Shown: one piece after another, positions 1 to 7,326 of the stretch
How the letters are laid out: the number at the start of each line of letters is the position of its first letter
Position numbering within the stretch: the stretch's first letter is position 1
Origin: an uncultured Eubacteriales bacterium
Lineage (GTDB): Bacteria; Bacillota; Clostridia; Oscillospirales; CAG-272
Direction: 5' to 3'
Length of the DNA stretch: 64,000 nucleotides
Assembly (NCBI GenBank): GCA_934476315.1
Contig: CAKSNQ010000001.1
Location: 1 to 64,000 of the forward strand
Translations under genes and position numbers: made by a program
The notes under the pieces: generated by a model
What the model was told of the DNA's origin: nothing
Databases searched by the model: none
What the model saw: the letters and a program-made list of their open reading frames with translations, nothing else

Positions 1-37
1 GACTATGACATCGACTGAGACGGTCGCGCGTAACTCC

Positions 38-78
38 AAAACCCCGCCGACGGACAACTGTCCGTCGGCGGGGTTTGC
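38..78. terminator. Bidirectional rho-independent terminator
   Basis: A perfect 15-bp stem (CCCCGCCGACGGACA and its complement) with a very short loop is flanked by AAA on the left and TTT on the right. It could stop transcription from either side. The gene it serves lies left of the window, since no coding region is visible in bases 1-136. Confidence 0.75.
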
Positions 79-136
79 GTTTTCAGACGATCTTCGACGG
101 TGGCTTGAACCGCGAGCCGGGGGGCAAATTTTTGAC

Positions 137-165
137 TTGACATCCTGCGTGGTATGCGATATAAT
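137..165 (+). promoter_or_regulatory. Consensus sigma-A promoter for the CxxC-repeat lipoprotein
   Basis: TTGACA (137-142) and TATAAT (160-165) are separated by exactly 17 bp. Both hexamers match consensus perfectly. The start codon of the next gene lies about 75 bp downstream. Confidence 0.85.
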
Positions 166-243
166 CAAGATGGATAGAAAGCAAACACTATACGTGTAAA
201 ATGTATTCAAAAAGATTTAAAAATGCGAGGAGACCGTGTTCCT

Positions 244-1371
244 ATGAAAAAACAGTGGTGGCTGTCCGTCGTTTTTGCCGCGCTCTTGTGTATGGCGACG
301 ACGCTTAGCGGTTGCAACGTGAATTTTTTCTTTCAGAGTTGCAAGCATGAAAATGTAGACATAGAAACTCTTAAGGCGCCGACCTGTCAGGAGGATGGCG
401 AACGGCAATTTACCTGCCGGAAGTGCGGTGAGAAATGGACCGAGACCGTCCACGCGGTTGCGCATACCGAGCAAAGCATCCCGCCAGTGCCCGCAACCTG
501 CACGCAGGACGGGTCGGAGAACGGGCTGGAGTGCGCCGTCTGCGGAAAAATCTTGCGCGAGCCGGAGGTGGTTCCGGCAATTTCCCACACATGGACAGAG
601 GACGAGGCGGTGGAGCCGACGTGCACAAGCACCGGTCTGACCGCGGGGAAGCATTGCCGCGTATGCGGAACCGTGGAAACGGCGCAGGAGGAGATTCCCG
701 CCAAGGGACACACGCCCGTCGTTGCCGGCTCCGGCATCAATCCGACCTGCGTGTCTGCCGGAATGACGGCGAAAACGATCTGCGCCGTCTGCGGTGAAAC
801 CATGGAAGAAGCGCACGAAATTCCGCCACGCGCGCACGTGGCGGTCGTTGATCCGGCGGTCGAGCCGACTCTGACCTCCACGGGACTGACGGAGGGAAGT
901 CATTGCGCGCTGTGCGGAACCGTTCTCGTGGCGCAGGAGGTCATTCCGGTGCTGACCCCGCCGGAATGTTCGCACGAGCACAGCTCGTCCGGCGTCCTGA
1001 GGTATCCGTCCTGCATATTGGCAGGGTCTGTGAAATACACATGCGATACCTGCGGTGCGGAGTGGACGGAATCGCTCCCCGCCAAGGGGCACACGCCTGT
1101 GATTGACCCGGCGACCGAGCCGACCTGCGTGACGCCCGGGTATACCACAGGGGCGCATTGCGGTGTCTGTGATGCGACGCTGACAGCCCGGACGCTGATT
1201 CCGGCGACCGGAGTCCACACGCCTGTCATCGATCCCGCGGTGGAAGCGACGACCACCTCTACCGGGTTGACGGAGGGAAGCCACTGTGGGGTTTGCGGCA
1301 AGGTCATCAAGGAACAGGTCGTCACGCCCAAAAAGAAAAACACCGATATCGGAATTCTCCCTGTCGGCTGA
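244..1371 (+). CDS. Secreted lipoprotein with eight CxxC zinc-knuckle-like repeats
   Basis: Function is unknown. The start at 244 is preferred over an in-frame ATG at 223 because AGGAGA lies 10 nt upstream and a typical signal peptide follows. The signal peptide ends in a lipobox (LSGC, Cys24), so the product is probably a membrane-anchored surface lipoprotein. The remaining 350 residues are about eight repeats of roughly 40 residues, each with a CxxC pair (CRKCG, CAVCG, CRVCG, CALCG, CDTCG and others). Each pair is followed by a linker such as GHTPVIDPA and then EPTCTSTGLTEG. Paired cysteines in zinc-ribbon spacing suggest metal binding or disulfides; this is inference. Such repeats are familiar as C-terminal modules of large clostridial surface proteins, but here they form the whole mature protein. 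The gene has its own promoter and is followed by a dispersed repeat element. Confidence 0.8.
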   Translation: MKKQWWLSVVFAALLCMATTLSGCNVNFFFQSCKHENVDIETLKAPTCQEDGERQFTCRKCGEKWTETVHAVAHTEQSIPPVPATCTQDGSENGLECAVCGKILREPEVVPAISHTWTEDEAVEPTCTSTGLTAGKHCRVCGTVETAQEEIPAKGHTPVVAGSGINPTCVSAGMTAKTICAVCGETMEEAHEIPPRAHVAVVDPAVEPTLTSTGLTEGSHCALCGTVLVAQEVIPVLTPPECSHEHSSSGVLRYPSCILAGSVKYTCDTCGAEWTESLPAKGHTPVIDPATEPTCVTPGYTTGAHCGVCDATLTARTLIPATGVHTPVIDPAVEATTTSTGLTEGSHCGVCGKVIKEQVVTPKKKNTDIGILPVG

Positions 1372-1396
1372 TGCCGCGTAAGCGGCGGATACAAAG

Positions 1397-1604
1397 GGGA
1401 CTGTTAAAAACTTAATGCTTTAGCAGTCCCGTAAAATGTCGGTCGGAATTTCGGCTTTTTGTGCGATCCGGGGCATTTTTGTCTCCGTGTCTTTGGCTAT
1501 TCGATCTTTTTGGTGGCAAAAAGAGCGACGTCCTGCCGCCAAGACTAACGTTGACGGGGCGCTGAAAAACTCGTTTTGAGTTTTTCAGCACCCCGCTTTT
1601 TTTT
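1397..1604 (+). repeat. Dispersed intergenic element, copy 1 (diverged)
   Basis: The left hairpin spans 1397-1430 (GGGACTGTTAAA pairing with TTTAGCAGTCCC). The core begins near 1437 with a diverged form of the family motif (TGTCGGTCGGAATTTCGGC). The right hairpin spans 1556-1594 (GGGGCGCTGAAAAACTC with GAGTTTTTCAGCACCCC) and is followed by an eight-T tract. It lies between convergent genes, 25 bp after the stop of the CxxC lipoprotein. It is the most diverged of five copies; the others are at 8993, 17056, 25132 and 45418. Confidence 0.8.
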
Positions 1605-1620
1605 CAATTATCTTGCCGGG

Positions 1621-1914
1621 TCACGCCTGCTGGAGCGCCTGATCCAGCCAGATCAGTCCCATGCTGAAAGCGTCGTGCAGCCCCGTGTACGAACCCTGCC
1701 GGATGATGCGGTTGGGGTCCTTGGAATCAATGACCTGAATCATGATTTTGTCGGGCAGGCGCTCGCCGTTTTCTTCCTTGTAGGAAATGATCTCAAGAAT
1801 GAGAATGCATTTTTCGCTCATATCGCCGTAGCAAATGGTGTCGCCCTCGCGTACCAGCGGCTTCTCCAGATATTCCAGATATTTTCCGTTTACTGTTGCT
1901 TTTTCTTCTGCCAT
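1621..1914 (-). CDS. Conserved hypothetical protein, 97 aa
   Basis: I cannot assign a function. The 97-residue product is soluble, mildly acidic and without a signal peptide. It reads like a small globular beta-rich domain: KCILILEIISYKEENGERL, then IMIQVIDSKDPNR, then a C-terminal helix LHDAFSMGLIWLDQALQQA. AAAGGAG lies 8 nt before the ATG. Transcription probably starts at the promoter in 1972-2000, and an inverted repeat (1935-1953) lies in the untranslated leader. The gene faces the CxxC lipoprotein tail-to-tail, with repeat copy 1 between them. It is probably a lineage-specific housekeeping protein. Confidence 0.8.
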   Translation of the reverse strand: MAEEKATVNGKYLEYLEKPLVREGDTICYGDMSEKCILILEIISYKEENGERLPDKIMIQVIDSKDPNRIIRQGSYTGLHDAFSMGLIWLDQALQQA

Positions 1915-1934
1915 AAGAAACTCCTTTCACACAC

Positions 1935-1953
1935 TGCGCAACCGTTGTGCGCA
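1935..1953. promoter_or_regulatory. Inverted repeat in the leader of the 97-aa gene
   Basis: TGCGCA-N7-TGCGCA is an exact inverted repeat between the promoter (1972-2000) and the start codon (1914). It could be an operator or a small leader hairpin. No regulator is evident nearby. Confidence 0.4.
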
Positions 1954-1971
1954 AGATATATACCCGCCTAC

Positions 1972-2000
1972 ATCCTACCATATTTGCGCCGAAAAGTCAA
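1972..2000 (-). promoter_or_regulatory. Promoter of the 97-aa gene
   Basis: Read on the minus strand: TTGACT (1995-2000), a 17-bp spacer and TAGGAT (1972-1977). It lies just beyond the 3' end of tmcAL, so the small gene can be expressed independently. Confidence 0.6.
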
Positions 2001-2027
2001 GGGGGGCGACGCTTTTTTTGAGGGCAC

Positions 2028-3386
2028 TCAGCGGCGACTTCCCTCGCGCGCAATAAAAGGCGAAGCTTTCGCGAAAATATCCGCCGACGCGGGGGCGGGG
2101 AGGGCGAGCGCGTAAAGCGATTCCATCCGCTCCTCCGCCTTGTGCTGACGGATGGCATCGGGGAAATTCGGCAGGCGCGACGGCTTTGTCAAGATCGGCA
2201 AAGGGCATGTTTTCCGAAGTGCGGACAGATAGGCGCGCCCGGTGCGGTTGGCGGCAAGCAGACGGACATAGGCGGGGGACGAGGCGAGGAGGTCGCCGGA
2301 GACTTGGCACACACCGTACCAAAGCGCCCGCCGCAATCGCGCGTGCGTGTAGCGCTTGGTGGCGGCGAGACTCAGCATGGCGGCGTATGAGTCCGCCTTT
2401 CGCGCCGCGGCGCAGAGCCGTTCGGCGACCCCGCCGTCCAACCCGGCATAAGCGGCGAGCGCCCGCGGGTCGGCAAGGCGATAATGGGAGAGTAACGCCT
2501 GCCCGAGCGCGTCGGGGCGGACGGGGGCAAGCCGCCGCTCAACTGCGCGACACAACTCCGCATAGCCCGCTGTGGGAATCCGCCCACGCAGAGAGGACAG
2601 CCCGTCCCGGAGCCAGCTTTCGCGCAACGCCGTGGCGGAGTCCGGAAATTGGCGTGCAGACTCGCTTGCGGTACCTGCGGCGGGTTCGTCGACAGTGTCC
2701 TTGGCGGATTCGTTGGCGGTGGTTGTGGCGGGTTTTCCAGTGGCGCTCCTGGCGGATTCATCGGTGACGCCCGCGGCGGGTTCATCAGCAGACCCATCCG
2801 CGGACAGGGCGGTGCATCCGTACGCGGCACCGATCCGACGGGTTGTCATGACCGCCATCTCCGGCGCGACCTGATCGACCGCATGCAGATACGCCATGCC
2901 GAGCAGATCGTTGGAGCCGCCCGGCACGGCGGGCAAGCCAAGCTCGCGGCAGACCGCTGTCCGGGCGTCCAGAATTCCGTTGTCCGGATGAGCGTCGAGC
3001 CAAGCGCCGCAGGCGGAAATCAACGCGGGGTCGTACAGAAATCGCGCCGCCTCCCGCATGCGCGGAATGTCGGCACATTCGCTTCCGAAATGGAGAGCCT
3101 CCGCGCCCATCGCGTGCAGAATACGCACTCCCGCGAGGGCGAAAAATTCCGCAGGCGCGGCGCTATACGGAAAGGGAAGCCCCACCACCAGATCAGCGCC
3201 GCAGGCAACGGCTGCCCGGGCGCGGGTGTACGGGTCGGCGATTGCCGGCTCGCCGCGCTGTGTCAGATACTCGCTCATAACGGCAATCGTAACGTCCGCG
3301 CCGCTGTCCGCTTTTGCGGCGGCGAGCTGGTGCGCGTGCCCGTGATGAAAAGGATTGTATTCGCAGATAATGCCGACAGCGTGCAT
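2028..3386 (-). CDS. tmcAL: tRNA(Met) cytidine acetate ligase (YlbM/TmcAL family)
   Basis: This family forms N4-acetylcytidine at the wobble position of elongator tRNA-Met, using acetate and ATP. The N-terminus GIICEYNPFHHGH carries the HxGH nucleotidyltransferase signature. It is followed by the family blocks MSEYLTQRGEPAI, DLVVGLPFPYSAAPAE and FGSE. The product has 452 residues; the family is typically about 400-420. The extra length is a low-complexity insert at residues 195-247 (bases about 2646-2804) built from degenerate units such as DEPAAG, DESARS and NESAKD. GGAGG lies just upstream of the ATG. A consensus promoter and a leader of about 130 nt precede the gene. Family assignment is firm; the effect of the insert is unknown. 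Confidence 0.93.
   Translation of the reverse strand: MHAVGIICEYNPFHHGHAHQLAAAKADSGADVTIAVMSEYLTQRGEPAIADPYTRARAAVACGADLVVGLPFPYSAAPAEFFALAGVRILHAMGAEALHFGSECADIPRMREAARFLYDPALISACGAWLDAHPDNGILDARTAVCRELGLPAVPGGSNDLLGMAYLHAVDQVAPEMAVMTTRRIGAAYGCTALSADGSADEPAAGVTDESARSATGKPATTTANESAKDTVDEPAAGTASESARQFPDSATALRESWLRDGLSSLRGRIPTAGYAELCRAVERRLAPVRPDALGQALLSHYRLADPRALAAYAGLDGGVAERLCAAARKADSYAAMLSLAATKRYTHARLRRALWYGVCQVSGDLLASSPAYVRLLAANRTGRAYLSALRKTCPLPILTKPSRLPNFPDAIRQHKAEERMESLYALALPAPASADIFAKASPFIAREGSRR
2646..2804 (-). repeat. Degenerate in-frame repeat insert inside tmcAL
   Basis: On the plus strand GGCGGRTTCRT-like words recur roughly every 15-30 bp. The reading frame stays open and encodes A/D/E/S/T-rich units. 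It lies between conserved blocks of the enzyme and looks like an expansion by slippage or unequal recombination. Confidence 0.6.
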
Positions 3387-3521
3387 GCTGGCTTCCTCCG
3401 ATCGGTGATTTCTGAACGAGGCGGACGCGGTGCCCGCGTGTCAGTGCGACAGCTCTTGGTTGATGTGGCGAACCGTTACCTCCGCCGCCCGGGACGGGTT
3501 CGGGGTGCTTCTGTCAGATTA
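3387..3521 (-). promoter_or_regulatory. Leader of tmcAL, about 130 nt, possibly structured
   Basis: About 130 nt separate the consensus promoter (3522-3550) from the tmcAL start. The leader is GC-rich with several self-complementary stretches (for example CCCGTCCCGGGCGG). I do not recognise a known riboswitch, and there is no open frame for a leader peptide that I would defend. Confidence 0.35.
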
Positions 3522-3550
3522 ATTATACAGGAGCGGCACCGCTTTGTCAA
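3522..3550 (-). promoter_or_regulatory. Consensus promoter of tmcAL
   Basis: Minus strand: TTGACA (3545-3550), a 17-bp spacer and TATAAT (3522-3527). Both boxes match consensus perfectly. Confidence 0.85.
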
Positions 3551-3641
3551 CGGGCGCGCAGCGCGCCGACGGGAAATGGTCGGCAAAAGTGGGAAAAAAC
3601 TCACTTTTTCGGATTTTTTTCAATCAAAAGCGAAAAAGGGC

Positions 3642-3670
3642 TTGACTTTTTCATTTTCATCCGCTATAAT
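3642..3670 (+). promoter_or_regulatory. Promoter of the yceD-rpmF operon
   Basis: TTGACT (3642-3647), a 17-bp spacer and TATAAT (3665-3670). It is arranged back-to-back with the tmcAL promoter about 90 bp away. Confidence 0.8.
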
Positions 3671-3769
3671 ATATAGCGTCGCATTTTGTGTTGAGCGGAC
3701 AGCCGGGCTGTCAAGGGCACCGCAGTGCCGGGACAGCAGGATGTCGAGATCGGGATGGAGGTGAGCACC

Positions 3770-4294
3770 GTGACGCTGGATATGCGCCCGATGTTGCGCG
3801 GGGAGGTTTCCCGGATCCCGATTGATTATCAACTGGCTCCCGAGGCGCTGGACGGAGTGTCGTTTGGCGGCATGGCTCACATTGTCGGTCAGATCACCGA
3901 CGAGGCGGGGTATATGCACCTGACGGCACAGGTGACACTGCCGTATCGCGGAGAGTGCGCAAGATGTCTTGCCCCGGTGAGCGGAACCTACGCCATGCAG
4001 TTCGAGAGAACGGTCGTGGACGAGGGCACGCTGACGCAGGAGCAGTTGGACGATAATGTCGATGAGTACGTCGTGATTTCGCATGGCGAGCTGGACCTGG
4101 ACGAAGAGGTGCGGGAAGCGCTGGTTCTGTCCTTTCCGACGCGTCTGCTGTGCGAGGAGAATTGCCCGGGACTTTGCCCCGTCTGCGGAAAGCCGCGCAG
4201 GGAGGGCCCGTGCGGTTGCCCGACACGGGAGATAGACCCTCGGCTGGCGATCTTGCGGACGTTGCTCGACAAAAATGAGAATGATGAAAAATAA
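3770..4294 (+). CDS. yceD: DUF177/YceD family protein (23S rRNA accumulation)
   Basis: Members of this family sit directly upstream of rpmF in most bacteria and are linked to 23S rRNA accumulation or large-subunit biogenesis. Here rpmF follows by 54 bp. The C-terminal half has the family's cysteine-rich part: RCLAPV, then CEENCPGLCPVCGK, then CGCP, a likely zinc site. The acidic middle contains DEYVVISHGELDLDEEVREAL. The start is chosen as GTG at 3770 because GGAGGTG lies 7-8 nt upstream, giving 174 residues, the normal family size. In-frame ATG 3755 and GTG 3725 are possible but lack a good ribosome binding site. Confidence 0.85.
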   Translation: MTLDMRPMLRGEVSRIPIDYQLAPEALDGVSFGGMAHIVGQITDEAGYMHLTAQVTLPYRGECARCLAPVSGTYAMQFERTVVDEGTLTQEQLDDNVDEYVVISHGELDLDEEVREALVLSFPTRLLCEENCPGLCPVCGKPRREGPCGCPTREIDPRLAILRTLLDKNENDEK

Positions 4295-4348
4295 AAATAC
4301 AGCGCGTTGCAGGCAGACCGCCTGCACATCATAAGGAGGTGTACTTCA

Positions 4349-4543
4349 ATGGCAGTACCGAAGAAAAAAGTATCGAGCGCCCGCAGAGATAAGAGACGCT
4401 CCAACAACAGCAAGCTGACGATGCCCGGTATGGTAAAATGCTCCAACCCCGCATGCAATGAGTTCGTTCGTCCTCACTGCGTGTGCAAGGTTTGCGGCTT
4501 TTATAACGGCAAGAAGGTTCTGAATGTTAAGGAAGAGGCGTGA
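4349..4543 (+). CDS. rpmF: 50S ribosomal protein L32
   Basis: This is a structural protein of the large ribosomal subunit. The 64-residue product begins MAVPKKKVSSARRDKRRS, the classic L32 start. It carries a four-cysteine zinc ribbon (CSNPAC and CKVCG), so it is the zinc-binding C+ form. The start at 4349 has AAGGAGGT 8 nt upstream; an upstream in-frame ATG at 4307 is not credible. It is co-transcribed with yceD and followed by a terminator. Confidence 0.97.
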   Translation: MAVPKKKVSSARRDKRRSNNSKLTMPGMVKCSNPACNEFVRPHCVCKVCGFYNGKKVLNVKEEA

Positions 4544-4585
4544 GTCGATTTCCTCATTCCGCAACCGTCGGTCAATGGTAACAAA

Positions 4586-4630
4586 GAAGAAAAGACTCGG
4601 CATCGTTTCGGTGTGACGGGTCTTTTTCTT
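4586..4630 (+). terminator. Terminator after rpmF
   Basis: AAGAAAAGAC and GTCTTTTTCTT form a stem around a loop of about 20 nt, ending in a T-rich stretch. It separates the ribosomal operon from the following lipoprotein gene. Confidence 0.6.
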
Positions 4631-4655
4631 ACAATAAAAATGGAGGAACCGTGAC

Positions 4656-5897
4656 ATGAACAGGAAATTCCGGACGATCGCGTGGGTGCTGATTCTCGTG
4701 CTCGCGCTGACTGCCGTGCCGATGCTCACGTCCTGCGGGGGAGATACACCGGACGATCAGCCCGACGACCCGCAGGGCGGAAAACCGTCGGACGAAAACC
4801 CGGAGAACCCCGGGGAGAGCGTCCCGACCGTGGAGGACTTTGACCCGGAAGCAACCTACAGCGCGGTTGATTTTTCGGCGCTCCCGATCGGCGATTACGT
4901 CACACTGGGACGTTACCGCAATATGACCGTCAGACTTGAGCGCTCCGCCCTCGCCGTGACGGACGCGCAGGTGGAACAGGCGGTCGAGGCGCAACTCCGG
5001 GCAAAGCACCCGGGCGCCAGGATCACCGACCGTGCCGTTCTTTGGGGCGATACCATCGTGCTGTCGTATGTCGGCAGAATCGACGGTGTGGCGTTTTCGG
5101 GCGGAAGCGCCGAGAACCAGACCATGACGCTGGACGAAGAGACGGAAACGGGCTTTATCCCCGGCTTCACCCGGGGCATGGTAGGACTGACCCCGGGCGT
5201 CGAGGCACAGGTGCCGGCAACGTTCCCCGAGACCTACCACGTCAGCGCGCTCAGAGGAAAAGAGGCGGTGTTCACCGTGACGGTCTCCTATATCGTCGGA
5301 CACCCGGAGCTGACGGATGACTTCGCGTCGGAGCTGACGGACGGCGAATGTACAACGGCGGACGCCTACCGGGAAAAGCTGCGTGGCGAGCTGGAGAAGG
5401 AGACGTACGAAAACGCGCTCCGGACAGCGTTCTGGACGAGAATCGCGGAAAACGCCGCAGTCAAAGCCTACCCCACCGACGCTGTGATGCGGCAATACGC
5501 GCAGTATTACGCGATGTATTCCGGGTACGCTTCGCTTTACGGCTTGGAATATGACGCGTTTCTCACGGCGCTCGGCACGTCAAAGGAACAGCTGTTTGCC
5601 AATTGCCTGTCCCGCGTCAAGGAGCAGCTTGTGCTCCGGGCGGTCTGCGCAGAGCAGGGGCTTTCTTGCGACGAGGCGACCTATGAAACCCTCCTTTCGG
5701 ATTACGTCGCGGAGAATTACGAGACCGCCCGCGCGCAACAGGCGGCGCTCGGCTACGAGCTGACCGAGGAGGAATTCCGGCAGACGGTGGACGCGAACTA
5801 TCGGATGGACATGATTCAGTCCTACCTGGAGGGGGTGGCGTACGAAAAACTGCGCGGCGGAGTGACGATTCAGATTGCGGGGGAGGAAGCCTCATGA
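4656..5897 (+). CDS. Lipoprotein foldase: FKBP-type PPIase with trigger-factor-like C-terminus
   Basis: This is probably an extracytoplasmic peptidyl-prolyl isomerase and chaperone. The signal peptide ends in the lipobox LTSC (Cys27), followed by an acidic, proline-rich linker to about residue 70. Residues about 105-215 form an FKBP-like domain (GDTIVLSYVGRIDGVAFSGG, GFIPGFTRGMVGLTPG, ATFPETYHV), the arrangement seen in trigger factor. The rest is a helical segment resembling the trigger-factor C-terminal cradle. The ribosome-binding N-terminal domain is replaced by the lipid anchor, so the protein should act on exported proteins. GGAGG lies upstream of the ATG at 4656. The stop overlaps the next start by 4 nt (ATGA), suggesting translational coupling. 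Domain assignment is confident; substrates are unknown. Confidence 0.87.
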   Translation: MNRKFRTIAWVLILVLALTAVPMLTSCGGDTPDDQPDDPQGGKPSDENPENPGESVPTVEDFDPEATYSAVDFSALPIGDYVTLGRYRNMTVRLERSALAVTDAQVEQAVEAQLRAKHPGARITDRAVLWGDTIVLSYVGRIDGVAFSGGSAENQTMTLDEETETGFIPGFTRGMVGLTPGVEAQVPATFPETYHVSALRGKEAVFTVTVSYIVGHPELTDDFASELTDGECTTADAYREKLRGELEKETYENALRTAFWTRIAENAAVKAYPTDAVMRQYAQYYAMYSGYASLYGLEYDAFLTALGTSKEQLFANCLSRVKEQLVLRAVCAEQGLSCDEATYETLLSDYVAENYETARAQQAALGYELTEEEFRQTVDANYRMDMIQSYLEGVAYEKLRGGVTIQIAGEEAS

Positions 5898-7066
5898 ACG
5901 CAAGAAGCGCTTGCCGCACCGAAAAAATCTACGAGAGCGACGGAATGTGCTACCTATTTGACGCGCGCGTCCTCGCGTGTGAGCCGTGCCCGCAGGGGTT
6001 TGCAGTCGAGTTGGACCGTACCGCGTTCTTCCCGGAGGGCGGCGGGCAGCACGCAGATGTCGGAACTCTGAACGGCGCCCGCGTGCTGGACGTCCGGCAG
6101 ATCGGCGACCGTATCCTGCATCTTCTCGAAGCTCCGTTTCCCGCCGACACAGCCGTTCACGGGGAATTGGATGCCGGGGTGCGCCTGTCCAGAATGCAGC
6201 ATCATACGGGGGAGCATATCGTCTCCGGACTCGCTCACCGCATGTGGAGTTGTAATAATGTAGGATTTCATTTGGGCGACGGGGAAGTGACCGCCGACTT
6301 TGACGTGGAATTGACCCGCAATCAGCTTGATGCACTGGAGGATGAGGCGAACCGGGTCGTCTGGCGCGACGTTGCCGTCCGCGCGGAATACCCCGACGCC
6401 GCAACGCTCGCCCACCTGTCCTACCGCAGTAAGCTGGCGCTGACCGAGGGCGTGCGCATCGTGACCGTCGAGGGCGTGGACGCGTGCGCCTGCTGTGCCC
6501 CGCACGTCGCGAGGACGGGGCAGGTCGGACTGATTAAGATTCTCAGCGGCATCCGCTACAAGGGCGGCACGCGTATCTTCCTGGCGTGCGGTGCACGGGC
6601 GCTGGCGGATTATCGGGAAAAATACCGCACGGTGGATGCGCTTGCCGTGCACTTCAGCGTCCGTCATGAGGGTGTGAGCGGCGCGGTGGAAAAGCTGGAG
6701 GAGAGCCTTTCGGCGACGCGCGAAAAGTATGCCGCGCTCAGACGCGACGCGGCAGAGCGCCTGCTGATCGGGGCTGAGCCGGACGCGCAGGGAAATCTCC
6801 TGATTTTCACGGAGGACCTGGAGGACGCGTGGCTCCGCCGCCTTTCGGACGAGGGCGCGGCGCGGTGTCCCGGTATCTGCGCGGTGTTCAGTGGCACGGA
6901 CGGACAGTGGCGCTACGCCATGGCAAGCCGTCATGTCCCGCTTCGGGAATTTGCCGTGCGGTTCCATAGCGCCTGCCGCGGTAAGGGTGGGGGCAAGGAC
7001 ACCATGGTGCAAGGCTCCCTTGGTGCTTCGCACGCAGAAATTGCACACTTCTTTTCACAGCCCTGA
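5894..7066 (+). CDS. AlaX-type alanyl-tRNA editing protein with DHHA1-like C-terminus
   Basis: These free-standing relatives of the AlaRS editing domain hydrolyse mischarged Ser- or Gly-tRNA-Ala. The N-terminus has the family opening (ELDRTAFFPEGGGQHADVGT). The zinc ligands are HHTGEH near residue 100 and CACCAPHV near residue 200. The C-terminal part has a coiled-coil-like helix (EKLEESLSATREKYAALRRD) and a DHHA1-like end with GGGKDTMVQGS. The 390-residue length fits the long AlaX-L form. It is coupled to the upstream lipoprotein by a 4-nt overlap, although the two functions seem unrelated. A strong terminator follows. Confidence 0.9.
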   Translation: MNARSACRTEKIYESDGMCYLFDARVLACEPCPQGFAVELDRTAFFPEGGGQHADVGTLNGARVLDVRQIGDRILHLLEAPFPADTAVHGELDAGVRLSRMQHHTGEHIVSGLAHRMWSCNNVGFHLGDGEVTADFDVELTRNQLDALEDEANRVVWRDVAVRAEYPDAATLAHLSYRSKLALTEGVRIVTVEGVDACACCAPHVARTGQVGLIKILSGIRYKGGTRIFLACGARALADYREKYRTVDALAVHFSVRHEGVSGAVEKLEESLSATREKYAALRRDAAERLLIGAEPDAQGNLLIFTEDLEDAWLRRLSDEGAARCPGICAVFSGTDGQWRYAMASRHVPLREFAVRFHSACRGKGGGKDTMVQGSLGASHAEIAHFFSQP

Positions 7067-7086
7067 TTTTGCAAACTTCGATTTAC

Positions 7087-7110
7087 AAGGCGCCGCGGGC
7101 GCCTTTTTTT
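7087..7110 (+). terminator. Terminator after the AlaX gene
   Basis: AAGGCGCC-GCG-GGCGCCTT followed directly by a T7 run is a textbook intrinsic terminator. Confidence 0.9.
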
Positions 7111-7208
7111 GATGGGGAAAGCGGGGACGGATTGTTGTGGGATTTTCACAATTCACCATGCCAATGATTGGATATTGTTCCGAAATCTCGGGAAGTCCCA
7201 ATATCTTG

Positions 7209-7237
7209 TTGACAAACTGAACAAACAGCCTTATAAT
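7209..7237 (+). promoter_or_regulatory. Consensus promoter of the solute-binding lipoprotein
   Basis: TTGACA (7209-7214), 17 bp, TATAAT (7232-7237); both boxes are perfect. Confidence 0.85.
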
Positions 7238-7326
7238 GGTAATAACCAGTATGGGAAATATGCCCGTTTCCCACGGCGCACCGCGCCGAGGAAACACCCG
7301 CATACTGATAAACAAAGGAGGAACAT

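Noticed and set aside
5..199. A 64-residue open frame at the left edge
   Set aside because: It crosses a terminator hairpin and a perfect promoter, and has no ribosome binding site.
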